Positions 55,676-64,000 of a stretch of 64,000 nt of DNA are shown piece by piece. The stretch spans positions 1-64,000 of the forward strand of contig CAMKTS010000004.1 of assembly GCA_946415755.1 (NCBI GenBank), in the 5' to 3' direction. The translations under genes were made by a program, and so were the position numbers. The notes below the pieces were generated by a model, which was not told where the DNA came from, searched no databases, and saw only the letters and a list, made by a program, of their open reading frames with translations. Position 1 is the stretch's first letter, and each line of letters starts with the position of its first letter. The DNA is from an uncultured Prevotella sp. (lineage in GTDB: Bacteria > Bacteroidota > Bacteroidia > Bacteroidales > Bacteroidaceae).

Positions 55676-55683
55676 CAAAGTTA
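55676..55683 (-). promoter_or_regulatory. -7 box of tsaB
   Basis: TAACTTTG on the minus strand, 30 bases before the start. Confidence 0.55.
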
Positions 55684-55724
55684 CTAATTTTTCCGTCATT
55701 CCATGCAAGTTTCGATGAAAAAAG

Positions 55725-55756
55725 TTTGGAACTTTCACCTTTTTTATTTACTTTTG
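55725..55756 (+). promoter_or_regulatory. Promoter of the Fur-family gene
   Basis: TTTG (55725-55728), 20-base spacer, TACTTTTG (55749-55756). Confidence 0.75.
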
Positions 55757-55831
55757 CAGCCTATGATATTTTTCACATAAAGGAATAAGGAATGAGAGGA
55801 AAAGACTCCTGGCTGAAATAACCCATTGCGC

Positions 55832-56245
55832 ATGAAACAGGAAGAGTGTATTGCACTGCTTATGCAGCATGGTGTGAAACCCACGGCCAACCGCATCGTG
55901 GTACTGAAGGCGCTGGCTCAGGCGGGACGGCCAATGTCGCTGACTGAACTGGAGTACCGGATACTGTCTATCGACAAGTCGGGCGTGTTTCGCTCACTGA
56001 TGCAGTTCCGTGAGCACCATCTGGTACATGTCATAGAGGATGGGTCGGGTGGCGTGCGCTATGAGTTGTGTCACAGCCACGGACACGGTGCCGATGACGA
56101 CCTGCACCTGCATTTCTACTGCGAGCGCTGTAAGCGTACCTTCTGTCTGAGCGATACGCCTGTGCCCGTTGTCACCCTCCCCGAGGGATTTACCGTCACC
56201 ACCGTTAACTATATGGTAAAGGGCATTTGTCCAGATTGCAGGTAA
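55832..56245 (+). CDS. Fur-family metal-dependent regulator
   Basis: 137 residues from the ATG at 55832 (a TTG two codons earlier is less likely). Winged helix (about 15-75, VKPTANRIVVLKALAQ and GVFRSLMQF), a His-rich stretch (HSHGHGADDDLHLHF), and two structural zinc pairs C97/C100 and C133/C136. Could be a Zur- or PerR/Fur-like regulator; the sequence does not decide which metal. Confidence 0.88.
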   Translation: MKQEECIALLMQHGVKPTANRIVVLKALAQAGRPMSLTELEYRILSIDKSGVFRSLMQFREHHLVHVIEDGSGGVRYELCHSHGHGADDDLHLHFYCERCKRTFCLSDTPVPVVTLPEGFTVTTVNYMVKGICPDCR

Positions 56246-56325
56246 TTGTAATACGCAGTTTGCATTTTCCCGATGCAGTGAGTGTGGAAATCACGTAAAA
56301 ACTTAAAATCCGTGAAAAGCCGCAT

Positions 56326-56361
56326 TTAATTCTTAATTCTTAATTCTTAATTCTTAATTTT
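56326..56361. repeat. Tandem TTCTTAA repeat before fba
   Basis: Four to five copies of AATTCTTA directly upstream of the -7 box of fba. Confidence 0.65.
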
Positions 56362-56365
56362 TTCG

Positions 56366-56373
56366 TACTTTTG
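56366..56373 (+). promoter_or_regulatory. -7 box of fba
   Basis: TACTTTTG, 44 bases before the ATG. The -33 region is the tandem repeat. Confidence 0.6.
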
Positions 56374-56417
56374 CACACAGAATATTTTTTAACTAACAAT
56401 TTAAACATAGCAATATT

Positions 56418-57428
56418 ATGGTAGATTACAAGACCCTCGGCCTCGTGAACACCCGTGAGATGTTCGCTCGTGCCATCAACGGCGGTTACGCCATCCCCGC
56501 TTTCAATTTCAACAACATGGAGCAACTGCAGGCTATCATCAAGGCCAGCTCCGACCTGAAGAGCCCCGTTATCCTACAGGTGTCGAAAGGTGCCCGCAAC
56601 TATGCCAACGCCACGCTGCTGCGCTACATGGCACAGGGTGCCGTAGAGTATGCCAAGGAGCTGGGTTGCAAGCATCCTGAGGTGGTGCTGCATCTGGACC
56701 ACGGTGACAGCTTCGAGACCTGTAAGAGCTGTATCGACTACGGATTCTCCAGCGTGATGATTGATGCCAGCCACCTGCCCTTCGAGGAGAATATTGCCCT
56801 AACGAAGAAGGTGGTGGACTATGCTCATCAGTTCGATGTAACCGTAGAGGCTGAGTTGGGTGTGCTCGCCGGTGTTGAGGATGAGGTGTCGGCTGCCGAG
56901 AGTCACTATACCAAGCCCGAAGAGGTGATAGAGTTCTCACAGCGTTCTGGCTGCGACTCACTGGCCATCTCCATCGGTACCAGCCACGGTGCCTACAAGT
57001 TCACTCCCGAACAGTGTACACGTGACCCGAAGACCGGCAAGCTCGTACCTCCTCCCTTGGCATTCGACGTGCTCGATGCAGTGATGAAGGAGCTTCCCGG
57101 ATTCCCCATCGTGCTCCACGGATCATCTTCCGTTCCCCAGGAGTATGTTGACGAGATCAACTCGCTGGGCGGCAAGTTGCCCGATGCTATCGGTATTCCT
57201 GAAGAGCAGCTGCGCAAGGCCTCGAAGAGTGCCGTCTGCAAGATCAACATCGACTCTGACTCACGTCTGGCCTTCACCGCTGCCGTGCGCCGCGTGCTCC
57301 ACGACAAACCCGGTGAGTTCGACCCGCGCAAGTTCTGCGGTCCCGCTCGCGACGAGATGGAGAAGATGTACAAGCACAAGATTATTGATGTGCTCGGCTC
57401 TGACAACAAGTTGGCTCAGCTCGACTAA
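56418..57428 (+). CDS. fba: Class II fructose-bisphosphate aldolase
   Basis: 336 residues, zinc TIM barrel that splits fructose 1,6-bisphosphate. Zinc and catalytic motifs VVLHLDHGDSFETCKSCIDY and VEAELGVLAGVEDE, plus IVLHGSSSVP and KINIDSDSR. Strong codon bias. Confidence 0.96.
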   Translation: MVDYKTLGLVNTREMFARAINGGYAIPAFNFNNMEQLQAIIKASSDLKSPVILQVSKGARNYANATLLRYMAQGAVEYAKELGCKHPEVVLHLDHGDSFETCKSCIDYGFSSVMIDASHLPFEENIALTKKVVDYAHQFDVTVEAELGVLAGVEDEVSAAESHYTKPEEVIEFSQRSGCDSLAISIGTSHGAYKFTPEQCTRDPKTGKLVPPPLAFDVLDAVMKELPGFPIVLHGSSSVPQEYVDEINSLGGKLPDAIGIPEEQLRKASKSAVCKINIDSDSRLAFTAAVRRVLHDKPGEFDPRKFCGPARDEMEKMYKHKIIDVLGSDNKLAQLD

Positions 57429-57460
57429 TCCCGGATAATTCCACACATACGATAAGTAGG

Positions 57461-57492
57461 CTCCTGGCAATTCTGTCAGGAGTCTGTTTTTT
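57461..57492 (+). terminator. Terminator of fba
   Basis: CTCCTGGCA (57461-57469) pairs with TGTCAGGAG (57474-57482), loop ATTC, followed by a T run. Confidence 0.8.
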
Positions 57493-57502
57493 TCACGTCT
57501 TA

Positions 57503-58975
57503 TTACATTCGCGTAAGGTTACGGCTGGCATCGAGCCGTAGGAAGATAAAGAGCAGGAAGGTGAAGCCCCATAGCGAAGAACCGCCGTAGGAGAAGAAAG
57601 GCAGTGGAATGCCGATGACGGGTGTGAGTCCCAGCACCATACCGACATTGATGAATACGTGGAAGAGGAAGATACTGAGCACACAGTAGCCGTAGATACG
57701 CCCGAAGGCAAAGGGTTGTCGTTCGGCGAGATGGATGAGGCGCAGGATCAATGCCAGGAACAACAGCAGCACACCGGCAGAGCCGAGGAAGCCCTCTTCC
57801 TCACCAACGGTGCAAAAGATGAAGTCGGTGTCCTGTTCGGGAACAAACTTCAGCTTGGTCTGGGTGCCGTTAAGGAATCCCTTGCCCTCCAGGCCACCCG
57901 AACCAATGGCTATCTCCGACTGGTGGACGTTGTAGCCCGCACCGCGCAGGTCTTCATCCAGCCCCAGAAGCACATTGATGCGCGACCGCTGGTGTGGCTC
58001 CATGACATTCTGCATGATGAAGTCGGCACCATAGAAAAACAATGCAGAGCCTACGGCAAATAGGGCGATGTAGAAGTAGTTGCGAATGCGCGCCCCCAAC
58101 CCTTCCCATACCAGCCAGCCCGTGAGCACGGCCGTCATGCCTAACTGGATGTAGGCAACATTGGGGATAAGCGAAGAATAGCGCGCCAGCAGGAACAGGG
58201 CGAGGGTGATGCTGATACAGTAGAAGAGCATCTGTAGCGCCAGACGGCGGTTGCAGTACACCCATGCCATGCCTATAGAAAACAGCTGGACAAGGAATAG
58301 CACACAGAACTTTCCTACCGAAGTGGAAGAGTCGCCGATATAAACCTCGGCATAGCGGATGCCGACAACGAAGTAGACCACCATGGCCACGCCGGTGAAG
58401 AGGATGCTGCCGGGCATTCCCTCACGGTAGAACATGAGGAAGAAGGCCAGGTAGACCAGTGCCGAACCCGTCTCGCGCTGTAGCACGATGCATACCATCG
58501 GCAGCAGGATGATGGCCAGCGTAGCGGCGAAGTGCTTCCACTGGTTGATGCTGTAGCCGTAGGCTGACATGAACTTTGCCAGAGCCAGTGCTGTGGCAAA
58601 CTTGGCAAACTCGGCAGGCTGCAGTCGCAGGGGACCCATGACCAGCCAGGAGCGGGAACCCTTGATGGTATGGGGGTTGAAGATGGTGGCAAAGAGCAGC
58701 AGCAACAGCAGGATATATATAATGTACGCGAAGGTGTCGTAGAAACGGTCGTCGAGCATGACGATGGTGAAACCCAGCATGATGCTGGTGCCTATCCATA
58801 CTATCTGCATGCCGGAGCGCGTGGCGAGGCTGAAGATGTCGGTCTCGCCGTATGAGTAGCTGGCTCCGCAGACACTAATCCACCCGAAGGAGAGGAGGGC
58901 GATATAGATGGCTATCGTCCACCAGTCAATGCTGCGCAGTACGCTCGGCTGCCTTTTATCTGCTGGTTGTGCCAT
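57503..58975 (-). CDS. rodA: Rod-shape glycosyltransferase RodA (SEDS)
   Basis: 490 residues from the ATG at 58975 (MAQPADKRQPSVLRSIDWWT); a frame 38 codons longer lies inside mrdA and is rejected. Multi-pass membrane protein that polymerises lipid II along the side wall with PBP2. Acidic motif DFIFCTVGEEEGFLG present. An internal variable membrane part (about 200-320) makes it longer than the E. coli protein (370). Overlaps mrdA by 20 bases. Confidence 0.93.
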   Translation of the reverse strand: MAQPADKRQPSVLRSIDWWTIAIYIALLSFGWISVCGASYSYGETDIFSLATRSGMQIVWIGTSIMLGFTIVMLDDRFYDTFAYIIYILLLLLLFATIFNPHTIKGSRSWLVMGPLRLQPAEFAKFATALALAKFMSAYGYSINQWKHFAATLAIILLPMVCIVLQRETGSALVYLAFFLMFYREGMPGSILFTGVAMVVYFVVGIRYAEVYIGDSSTSVGKFCVLFLVQLFSIGMAWVYCNRRLALQMLFYCISITLALFLLARYSSLIPNVAYIQLGMTAVLTGWLVWEGLGARIRNYFYIALFAVGSALFFYGADFIMQNVMEPHQRSRINVLLGLDEDLRGAGYNVHQSEIAIGSGGLEGKGFLNGTQTKLKFVPEQDTDFIFCTVGEEEGFLGSAGVLLLFLALILRLIHLAERQPFAFGRIYGYCVLSIFLFHVFINVGMVLGLTPVIGIPLPFFSYGGSSLWGFTFLLFIFLRLDASRNLTRM

Positions 58976-60812
58976 ACGCGATATGCCTGTTTTGGAACTC
59001 TTCGGCCCGCTTCTGCGAAGCCTCCGAGAGTTTACCGTGAATATACTGTTCCATGATGAGACCACCGATGGGCACACCGTAGGTGGCACCCCAGCCGCCG
59101 TTCTCGACGTAGACGGCTACTGCAATCTTTGGATTGTCCATAGGGGCAAAGCCCATAAATACGGAGTGGTCGTGGCCTCGGTTCTGGGCGGTACCCGTCT
59201 TGCCACAGGCCATGAAGTCGTACTTGGCCAGCTCGTGGCAGGTGCCGCCGGTAGCAGAGGCACGCATGCCCTTCACCACATAGTCATAAGCCTCGCGGCT
59301 GGCCATCGTATGGCGACGGCGGGTATAGAGGGTGTCCAGCTCTTCACCCTGTATCTTCTTCACCACATGGGGAGTGATGAACCATCCTCTGTTGGCAATG
59401 GTGGCACCGAGGTTGGCGATTTGCAGCGGTGTGGCGTTGACTTCACCCTGTCCGATAGCGATGGAGATGATGGTCAGTCCGTTCCACGAGCCTTTGTATG
59501 CCTTGTCGTAGAACTCGGCATTGGGGATGAGGCCGCGCTTCTCACCGGGCAGGTCGATGCCGAGGCGGTAGCCGAATCCCATCGACACCATGTAGTCGCG
59601 CCAGGTGTTCATCGCGTTCTGCACGGAGCCGTATTTCGTGACGTGCTGGTTGATCATATAGTAGAGTCCCCAGCAGAAGTAGCCGTTGCACGATGTGGAG
59701 AGTGCAGGCACCAGGGGCAGCGGCGAAGCGTGGCCGTGGCAGCCTACGTGCAATCCCTTGTAGTTGAAGCCATGGCCACAGGGGTAGGCAGTCTGCGTAG
59801 GATGCAGGATGCCCTCGGTCATAAAGGTCAGGCCCTGTGTAGTCTTGAAGGTGGAGCCTGGCGGGTACTGTCCCATGATGCTGCGGTTGAGCAGCGGTTT
59901 CCATACGTTCTGGCTCAGCAGGTGGTGGTTCTTGGAGCGTTGCCTTCCGACCATCAGCCGAGGGTCGTAGCTGGGCGACGACACCATGCAGAGCACTTCG
60001 CCGGTAGACGGCTCGATGGCTACGATACTGCCGATTTTCCCTTCCATCAGGCGTTCGCCAAGGGTCTGCAACTTGGCATCAATACCCAGTGTAAGGTTCT
60101 TGCCTGCCACGGGGCGACGGTCGAAACGGCCGTTCTGATAGCGGCCCTGCACACGGCCGTGTGCATCGCGCAGCAGGATTTGCATTCCCTTCTCGCCACG
60201 CAGCTGACGCTCGTAGCTGCGCTCCACGCCCAGTTTGCCGATATAGTCGCCGGGCTGGTAGTAGTCATCCTCCTCAATGTCGGCGGGCGACACCTCGGCA
60301 ACGTCGCCCAGCACATGTGCGGCAAAGGGATACCGGTACTGACGGATAGTGCGCCGCTGCACATAGATACCGGGATAACGGAACATCTTCTCTTGGAACA
60401 CAGAGAAGTCGTAGTCGCTGAGCTGGCTCATAAAGAGTTGCTGCGTAAAGCGAGAGTACCCGGGATTCTTCGAGCGGTCTTTGATGGTCGCCATGCGGCG
60501 GTCGAATTCCTCGCGGCTGATATTGAGTGCCCTGCAGAAGTCGAGCGTGTCAAGATGGTCTTTGGCCTCGTTCATCACCACCATGATGTCGTAAGACGGT
60601 TGGTTGTAGACCAGCAGCTGGCCGTTGCGGTCGTAGATACCGCCGCGCGAGGGGTATTCTATCTTCTTGAGGAAGGCATTAGAGTCGGCACTCTTCTTGT
60701 AGTCGTCGCTGGTAATCTGTAACATGAAGAGCCTGATGATGTAGGCCACAACAATAAGCGTGGCCACTCCGGCAATCACATACCGTCTGTTGGCAAGTTC
60801 GTAGTCTTTCAT
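58956..60812 (-). CDS. mrdA: Penicillin-binding protein 2
   Basis: 618 residues, class B transpeptidase, partner of RodA. N-terminal membrane anchor (about 11-31), pedestal (IEYPSRGGIYDRNG, 51-64), then transpeptidase motifs S320-T-F-K323, SCN in LSTSCNGYF, and KTGTAQ. Part of mreB-mreC-mreD-mrdA-rodA. Confidence 0.96.
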   Translation of the reverse strand: MKDYELANRRYVIAGVATLIVVAYIIRLFMLQITSDDYKKSADSNAFLKKIEYPSRGGIYDRNGQLLVYNQPSYDIMVVMNEAKDHLDTLDFCRALNISREEFDRRMATIKDRSKNPGYSRFTQQLFMSQLSDYDFSVFQEKMFRYPGIYVQRRTIRQYRYPFAAHVLGDVAEVSPADIEEDDYYQPGDYIGKLGVERSYERQLRGEKGMQILLRDAHGRVQGRYQNGRFDRRPVAGKNLTLGIDAKLQTLGERLMEGKIGSIVAIEPSTGEVLCMVSSPSYDPRLMVGRQRSKNHHLLSQNVWKPLLNRSIMGQYPPGSTFKTTQGLTFMTEGILHPTQTAYPCGHGFNYKGLHVGCHGHASPLPLVPALSTSCNGYFCWGLYYMINQHVTKYGSVQNAMNTWRDYMVSMGFGYRLGIDLPGEKRGLIPNAEFYDKAYKGSWNGLTIISIAIGQGEVNATPLQIANLGATIANRGWFITPHVVKKIQGEELDTLYTRRRHTMASREAYDYVVKGMRASATGGTCHELAKYDFMACGKTGTAQNRGHDHSVFMGFAPMDNPKIAVAVYVENGGWGATYGVPIGGLIMEQYIHGKLSEASQKRAEEFQNRHIAYGTTSR

Positions 60813-60843
60813 CAGTTCTCAGTTATCAATGGCTGTCAGCATG

Positions 60844-61353
60844 CTACTCATTTCCCTTAGCCCCGGCAATTTCAAAGGTGAAGATGAGCAGCAGCGTGAG
60901 GAGGGTGCTGCCCACCACGCACAAAACCCAATGGAGGATATTGTAGAAGCTGAACAGTTCGAGGGAATAGAATACCAGACAGTAGAGCAGCGTGAGCAGG
61001 ATGGCATAGTTGGCATACTTCACCGGACCGAGGGTCGTCAGCGAAGGTTCCAGGTTTTCCGCCGAGTCGCGTGGCACGAAGAGTTCGATGAGATAAGGCT
61101 GCAGCACACCAATCAGTGTCATGGAGGCGGCTGCCAGTCCTGGCGTGTTGGTGAAGATGTCGATGGTTAGTCCCAATGCGAAACTCCAAAGCAATACTCC
61201 CCATTGGGGGAAGTTGCGCGGCATCATCAGTACGAAATAAACGTACAGCAGCGGTGTGGCGCAATGGAAAAGATGTATGCGCCCCAATACGACGGCCTGT
61301 GCCACCGCCAGTACCAAGAAGAGTATGGCCTGTCTTGTCAGTAGATTTACCAT
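60844..61353 (-). CDS. mreD: Rod-shape protein MreD
   Basis: 169 residues, five to six membrane segments (e.g. VNLLTRQAILFLVLAVAQAV). Assigned by shape and by position between mreC and mrdA; MreD is poorly conserved in sequence. Confidence 0.9.
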   Translation of the reverse strand: MVNLLTRQAILFLVLAVAQAVVLGRIHLFHCATPLLYVYFVLMMPRNFPQWGVLLWSFALGLTIDIFTNTPGLAAASMTLIGVLQPYLIELFVPRDSAENLEPSLTTLGPVKYANYAILLTLLYCLVFYSLELFSFYNILHWVLCVVGSTLLTLLLIFTFEIAGAKGNE

Positions 61354-61377
61354 CTGCAGTATATCTGTTGCTCGTTG

Positions 61378-62247
61378 TTATTCCTTTACGTTCAGCTTCA
61401 GCGAGTCGCGTGCAGCCTGCATGAGTCGCATGCGCTCGCCAATCGACTTATCGTTGATGACCACTACGTCGCGCAGATTGCCGAAATCGGTAGAGAGCCT
61501 CACCTTTAACTTGTACGACAACCCGTCGCGTGAGTTGTACACCTCCACAATCTGTCCCACCAGCACCCCTGGGGGGAAGATGCTCGAATAGCCATTGGTT
61601 TCCACCCATTCTCCGCGTTTGAAGCGGGCATGGCGGGGAATGTCCTCGACGTAGGCATAGCCAGCCTCCTCGCCATACCAGCGCAGCACGCCGAAGTAGC
61701 CGCGGCCACGGATGGCACAGCTGATGCGCGACGACCGCATGTTGAGCACGGGAATCACAATGGAGTAGTGGGAGCTGGTCAGGTAGGTGACACCTACCAC
61801 ACCCATACCGCAGGCAACACCCATGCCAGCCTCCACACCGTCTGCCTCTCCCCTATCGATGGTCATCAGGTTGTCCCTCTTGTGCAGCTCGCTGCTGATG
61901 ACCTTGGCAGGTATCAGCTGGTAGCGGCTCAGTGAGTCGATAACACGCTGGTCCTCTGGGTCTGCAGACTGTGTGGCCTCGCCGTAGAGACGGCGCAGCT
62001 GTGCCAGCTGTCGCTCCAGGTAGAAGTTGCGTCGCGTCAGGCTTTCGTTGTTTTTTCTCATCGAGAAGAATTGCTCTATGGAAGCATTCCACTCATAGAC
62101 ACGACCGGCCACGAAGTTTGCTGACGAGAACCATACGCTGCCCTGATAGCTGTTAAAGCGGAACAGCAGGGTCAGACTGATAGCCTCGAGCAGCACAAAC
62201 AGCAGCCAGTGGTGGTGCCGATAGAGGAACTCCAAGAGATTCTTCAC
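61378..62247 (-). CDS. mreC: Rod-shape protein MreC
   Basis: 289 residues. One membrane segment (about 14-30), coiled coil (about 60-95), then two beta domains with GVACGMGVVGVTYLTSSHYS. Links MreB to PBP2/RodA in the periplasm. Confidence 0.95.
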   Translation of the reverse strand: MKNLLEFLYRHHHWLLFVLLEAISLTLLFRFNSYQGSVWFSSANFVAGRVYEWNASIEQFFSMRKNNESLTRRNFYLERQLAQLRRLYGEATQSADPEDQRVIDSLSRYQLIPAKVISSELHKRDNLMTIDRGEADGVEAGMGVACGMGVVGVTYLTSSHYSIVIPVLNMRSSRISCAIRGRGYFGVLRWYGEEAGYAYVEDIPRHARFKRGEWVETNGYSSIFPPGVLVGQIVEVYNSRDGLSYKLKVRLSTDFGNLRDVVVINDKSIGERMRLMQAARDSLKLNVKE

Positions 62248-62257
62248 AGATTCGTCT

Positions 62258-63280
62258 TTATCTCATCAGGAACGAGAAGCGGTTGACATTCTTCAGTGCG
62301 ATACCGGCACCCTTGGCCACACAGTGCAAGGGGTCTTCAGCAATATGGAAGGGGATGCAAATCTTGGCCTCCAGGCGCTGGTCCAAGCCACGAAGAAGTG
62401 CTCCACCACCTGTCAGCCAGATACCGTTCTTCACGATGTCGGCATACAGCTCGGGAGGGGTATTCTCCAGTGCTGAGAGGACGGCAGACTCGATGCGTGC
62501 CACTGTCTTGTCCAGACAGTGGGCTATCTCCTGATAGCATACGGGTACCTCCATGGGTAGTGCGGTGATGCGGTTCGGGCCGTGGACGATATAGTCCTCG
62601 GGAGCCTCGTCGCCCAGGTCGGTAAGGGCAGAGCCTACCGCAATCTTGATGCGCTCGGCCATACGCTCCGACACCTTGACATTATGCTGACGTGACATGT
62701 ATTCCTGAATGTCGGCTGTCAGGTCGTCACCAGCCACCTTGATAGAGTTGTTGGCCACGATGCCTCCCAGCGAGATGACGGCTATCTCCGTGGTACCGCC
62801 GCCGATATCGACAATCATGTTACCCTCTGGAGCCTCCACATCGATGCCGATACCGATGGCTGCCGCCATGGGCTCGAACAACAGGTACACGTCACGGCCG
62901 TCGGCATGTTCGGCACTGTCGCGCACAGCGCGCAGCTCTACTTCCGTCGAACCGCTGGGCACGCCAATCACCATGCGCAGCGAGGGCGAGAAGAGGCGGC
63001 TGCCCGTATGCACCATCTTGATGAGTCCGCGCATCATCTGCTCACAGGCAGAGAAGTCGGCTATCACACCGTCACGCAGCGGACGAACGGTGCGGATATT
63101 GTCGTGTGTCTTTTCATACATCATCTTAGCCCGCGACCCCACGGCAATCATCTTGTCGGTATGGCGGTCAAGGGCTACTACAGACGGCTCGTCGACCACA
63201 ATCTTGTCATCACTGATGATAATGGTGTTAGCCGTTCCCAAGTCCATAGCTATCTCCTGGACAAAACTAAAAAATCCCAT
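62258..63280 (-). CDS. mreB: Rod-shape actin homologue MreB
   Basis: 340 residues. Actin-like ATPase: phosphate 1 DLGTANTIIISDDKIVV, phosphate 2 MIVDIGGGTTEIAVISLGGI, adenosine motif WLTGGGALLRGL. N-terminal amphipathic start (MGFFSFVQEIAM). 35 bases after purH. Confidence 0.97.
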   Translation of the reverse strand: MGFFSFVQEIAMDLGTANTIIISDDKIVVDEPSVVALDRHTDKMIAVGSRAKMMYEKTHDNIRTVRPLRDGVIADFSACEQMMRGLIKMVHTGSRLFSPSLRMVIGVPSGSTEVELRAVRDSAEHADGRDVYLLFEPMAAAIGIGIDVEAPEGNMIVDIGGGTTEIAVISLGGIVANNSIKVAGDDLTADIQEYMSRQHNVKVSERMAERIKIAVGSALTDLGDEAPEDYIVHGPNRITALPMEVPVCYQEIAHCLDKTVARIESAVLSALENTPPELYADIVKNGIWLTGGGALLRGLDQRLEAKICIPFHIAEDPLHCVAKGAGIALKNVNRFSFLMR

Positions 63281-63282
63281 TC

Positions 63283-63318
63283 TAATTTACAATTTGACAA
63301 TTTACAATTTACAATTTA
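63283..63318. repeat. Tandem TTTACAA repeat at the end of purH
   Basis: About four copies of CAATTTA; the stop codon of purH (63316-63318 on plus as TTA) is the last unit. Fills the gap to mreB. Confidence 0.75.
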
Positions 63319-63909
63319 CTTCTCAAACCATGCATTGATGGCAGTGTCGTAGTGTGAGCTGACGCCAAAGGCACGCGTAGCCAGCATGCGGCGCTGCTCT
63401 TTCGTGGTTTCAGCACCCTGCGCGTTCAGGATGTCCAACAATATAGAGTACTCAGCCTTCGACGGAACTATCACCACATCATTAAAATTTTTCGCTGCAG
63501 CACGAATCAATGAGATGCCGCCGATGTCGATCTTCTCGATGATGTCCTCCTCAGAGGCACCGCTGGCCACGGTCTGCTCAAACGGGTAGAGGTCTACGAT
63601 GACCAGGTCGATTTCCGGAATCTCATACTGAGCCATCTGCTCGCGGTCGCCTGCGTTGTCACGGCGTCCCAGGATGCCTCCGAACACTTTCGGGTGCAAT
63701 GTCTTCACACGGCCGCCGAGGATGCTGGGATAGGTCGTCACCTCTTCCACTTTCTCGCATGCGTAGCCGAGTCCTTCAATAAAAGTCTGCGTACCTCCTG
63801 TCGACAAGAACTTCACGCCCTCGTCGTTCAGTTTCTTCAGCAGTTCCTCCAGCCCATCCTTATGAAATACCGAGATGAGCGCTGTCTTAATTTTCTTATT
63901 CTCTGCCAT
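63316..63909 (-). CDS. purH: IMP cyclohydrolase domain only (short PurH)
   Basis: 197 residues. It is the N-terminal half of bifunctional PurH: MGS-like fold with KTALISVFHKDGLEELLKKL, FLSTGGTQTF, TSYPSILGGRVKTLHPK-type motif TTYPSILGGRVKTLHPKVFG and IEKIDIGGISLIRAAAKN. It closes FORMYL-free IMP ring synthesis. The transformylase half (about 310 residues) is missing; the frame stops in a tandem repeat. Either a stand-alone enzyme with the other half encoded elsewhere, or a truncated gene. Confidence 0.85.
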   Translation of the reverse strand: MAENKKIKTALISVFHKDGLEELLKKLNDEGVKFLSTGGTQTFIEGLGYACEKVEEVTTYPSILGGRVKTLHPKVFGGILGRRDNAGDREQMAQYEIPEIDLVIVDLYPFEQTVASGASEEDIIEKIDIGGISLIRAAAKNFNDVVIVPSKAEYSILLDILNAQGAETTKEQRRMLATRAFGVSSHYDTAINAWFEK

Positions 63910-63938
63910 AAATTCTATATAACGTTATAATGAGTGTG

Positions 63939-63946
63939 CAAAATTA
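63939..63946 (-). promoter_or_regulatory. -7 box upstream of purH
   Basis: TAATTTTG on the minus strand, 29 bases before the purH start. No clear -33 box. May drive the purH-mre operon. Confidence 0.5.
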
Positions 63947-64000
63947 CAAAAAAGCCGCCACACTGCCACACGTTTCCCGGATTTTTTTTTCGTCTCCCAA

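Noticed and set aside
58908..60722. 604-codon frame on the plus strand
   Set aside because: Antisense to mrdA, which has all penicillin-binding motifs.

Overview
The window is a stretch of chromosome from a member of the Bacteroidales, most likely a Prevotella-type species (Prevotellaceae). Support: about a dozen copies of the Bacteroidetes promoter -7 box (TAnnTTTG, several with TTTG about 19-20 bases upstream), no Shine-Dalgarno dependence, Bacteroidetes-only genes (GldH, DUF4290, the exbB-exbD-exbD-tonB-pstS-TPR cluster, RicT next to gldH and holB), a MurA with Asp in place of the catalytic Cys, and a secreted protein ending in a YDLQGRRV...[10 protein letters not shown] tail of the kind seen in Prevotella surface proteins. 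No database search was possible; names rest on recognised motifs and gene order.

Layout. 1-2.1 kb: 3' part of a serpin lipoprotein, a tRNA with CAT anticodon, a START-like protein. 2.2-6.8 kb: LptF/G-type permease, ribBA, aspartate-type aminotransferase. 6.9-12.4 kb: TonB energising operon (exbB, two exbD, tonB, a PstS-like lipoprotein, a TPR protein), closed by a strong terminator. 12.5-20 kb: HAD hydrolase, then on the minus strand a complete RND efflux operon (adaptor, pump, outer membrane factor) followed by lpxA. 20-25.6 kb: an accessory, repeat-rich region with a VWA lipoprotein, a higBA module whose toxin has been reduced to a scar, a secreted protein behind a long structured leader, a 48-residue peptide gene, a 422-bp inverted-repeat element with a 21-bp tandem array, and a vapBC pair. 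25.7-26.8 kb: a GT4 glycosyltransferase. 26.9-41.7 kb (minus): the S10-spc-alpha ribosomal protein cluster from rplC to rplQ with secY, map, infA, rpmJ and rpoA; rpsJ is not upstream of rplC. 42-45.8 kb (minus): gldH, ricT, holB and, separately, metF. 45.8-49.8 kb: a GH51 arabinofuranosidase divergent from a sugar/proton symporter, then a receiver-only response regulator. 49.8-55.6 kb (minus): rseP, dxr, rimM, murA, DUF4290 and tsaB. 55.8-57.4 kb (plus): a Fur-family regulator and class II fba. 57.5-63.9 kb (minus): the rod-shape operon rodA-mrdA-mreD-mreC-mreB with purH at its head; this purH encodes only the IMP cyclohydrolase domain.

Most of the window is housekeeping. The unusual material is in 21.4-24.9 kb (the higB scar with an intact operator, a family of short hairpins, a promoter with a palindrome filling its spacer before a 450-base leader, and the large inverted-repeat element), plus a perfect hairpin in the pstS signal-peptide codons, a 15-bp perfect stem in the S10 operon leader, a palindrome over the expected -33 region of the efflux promoter, the shortened purH, and a family of short A/T-rich tandem repeats that fills many gaps between genes and in two cases supplies the stop codon of the gene before it.
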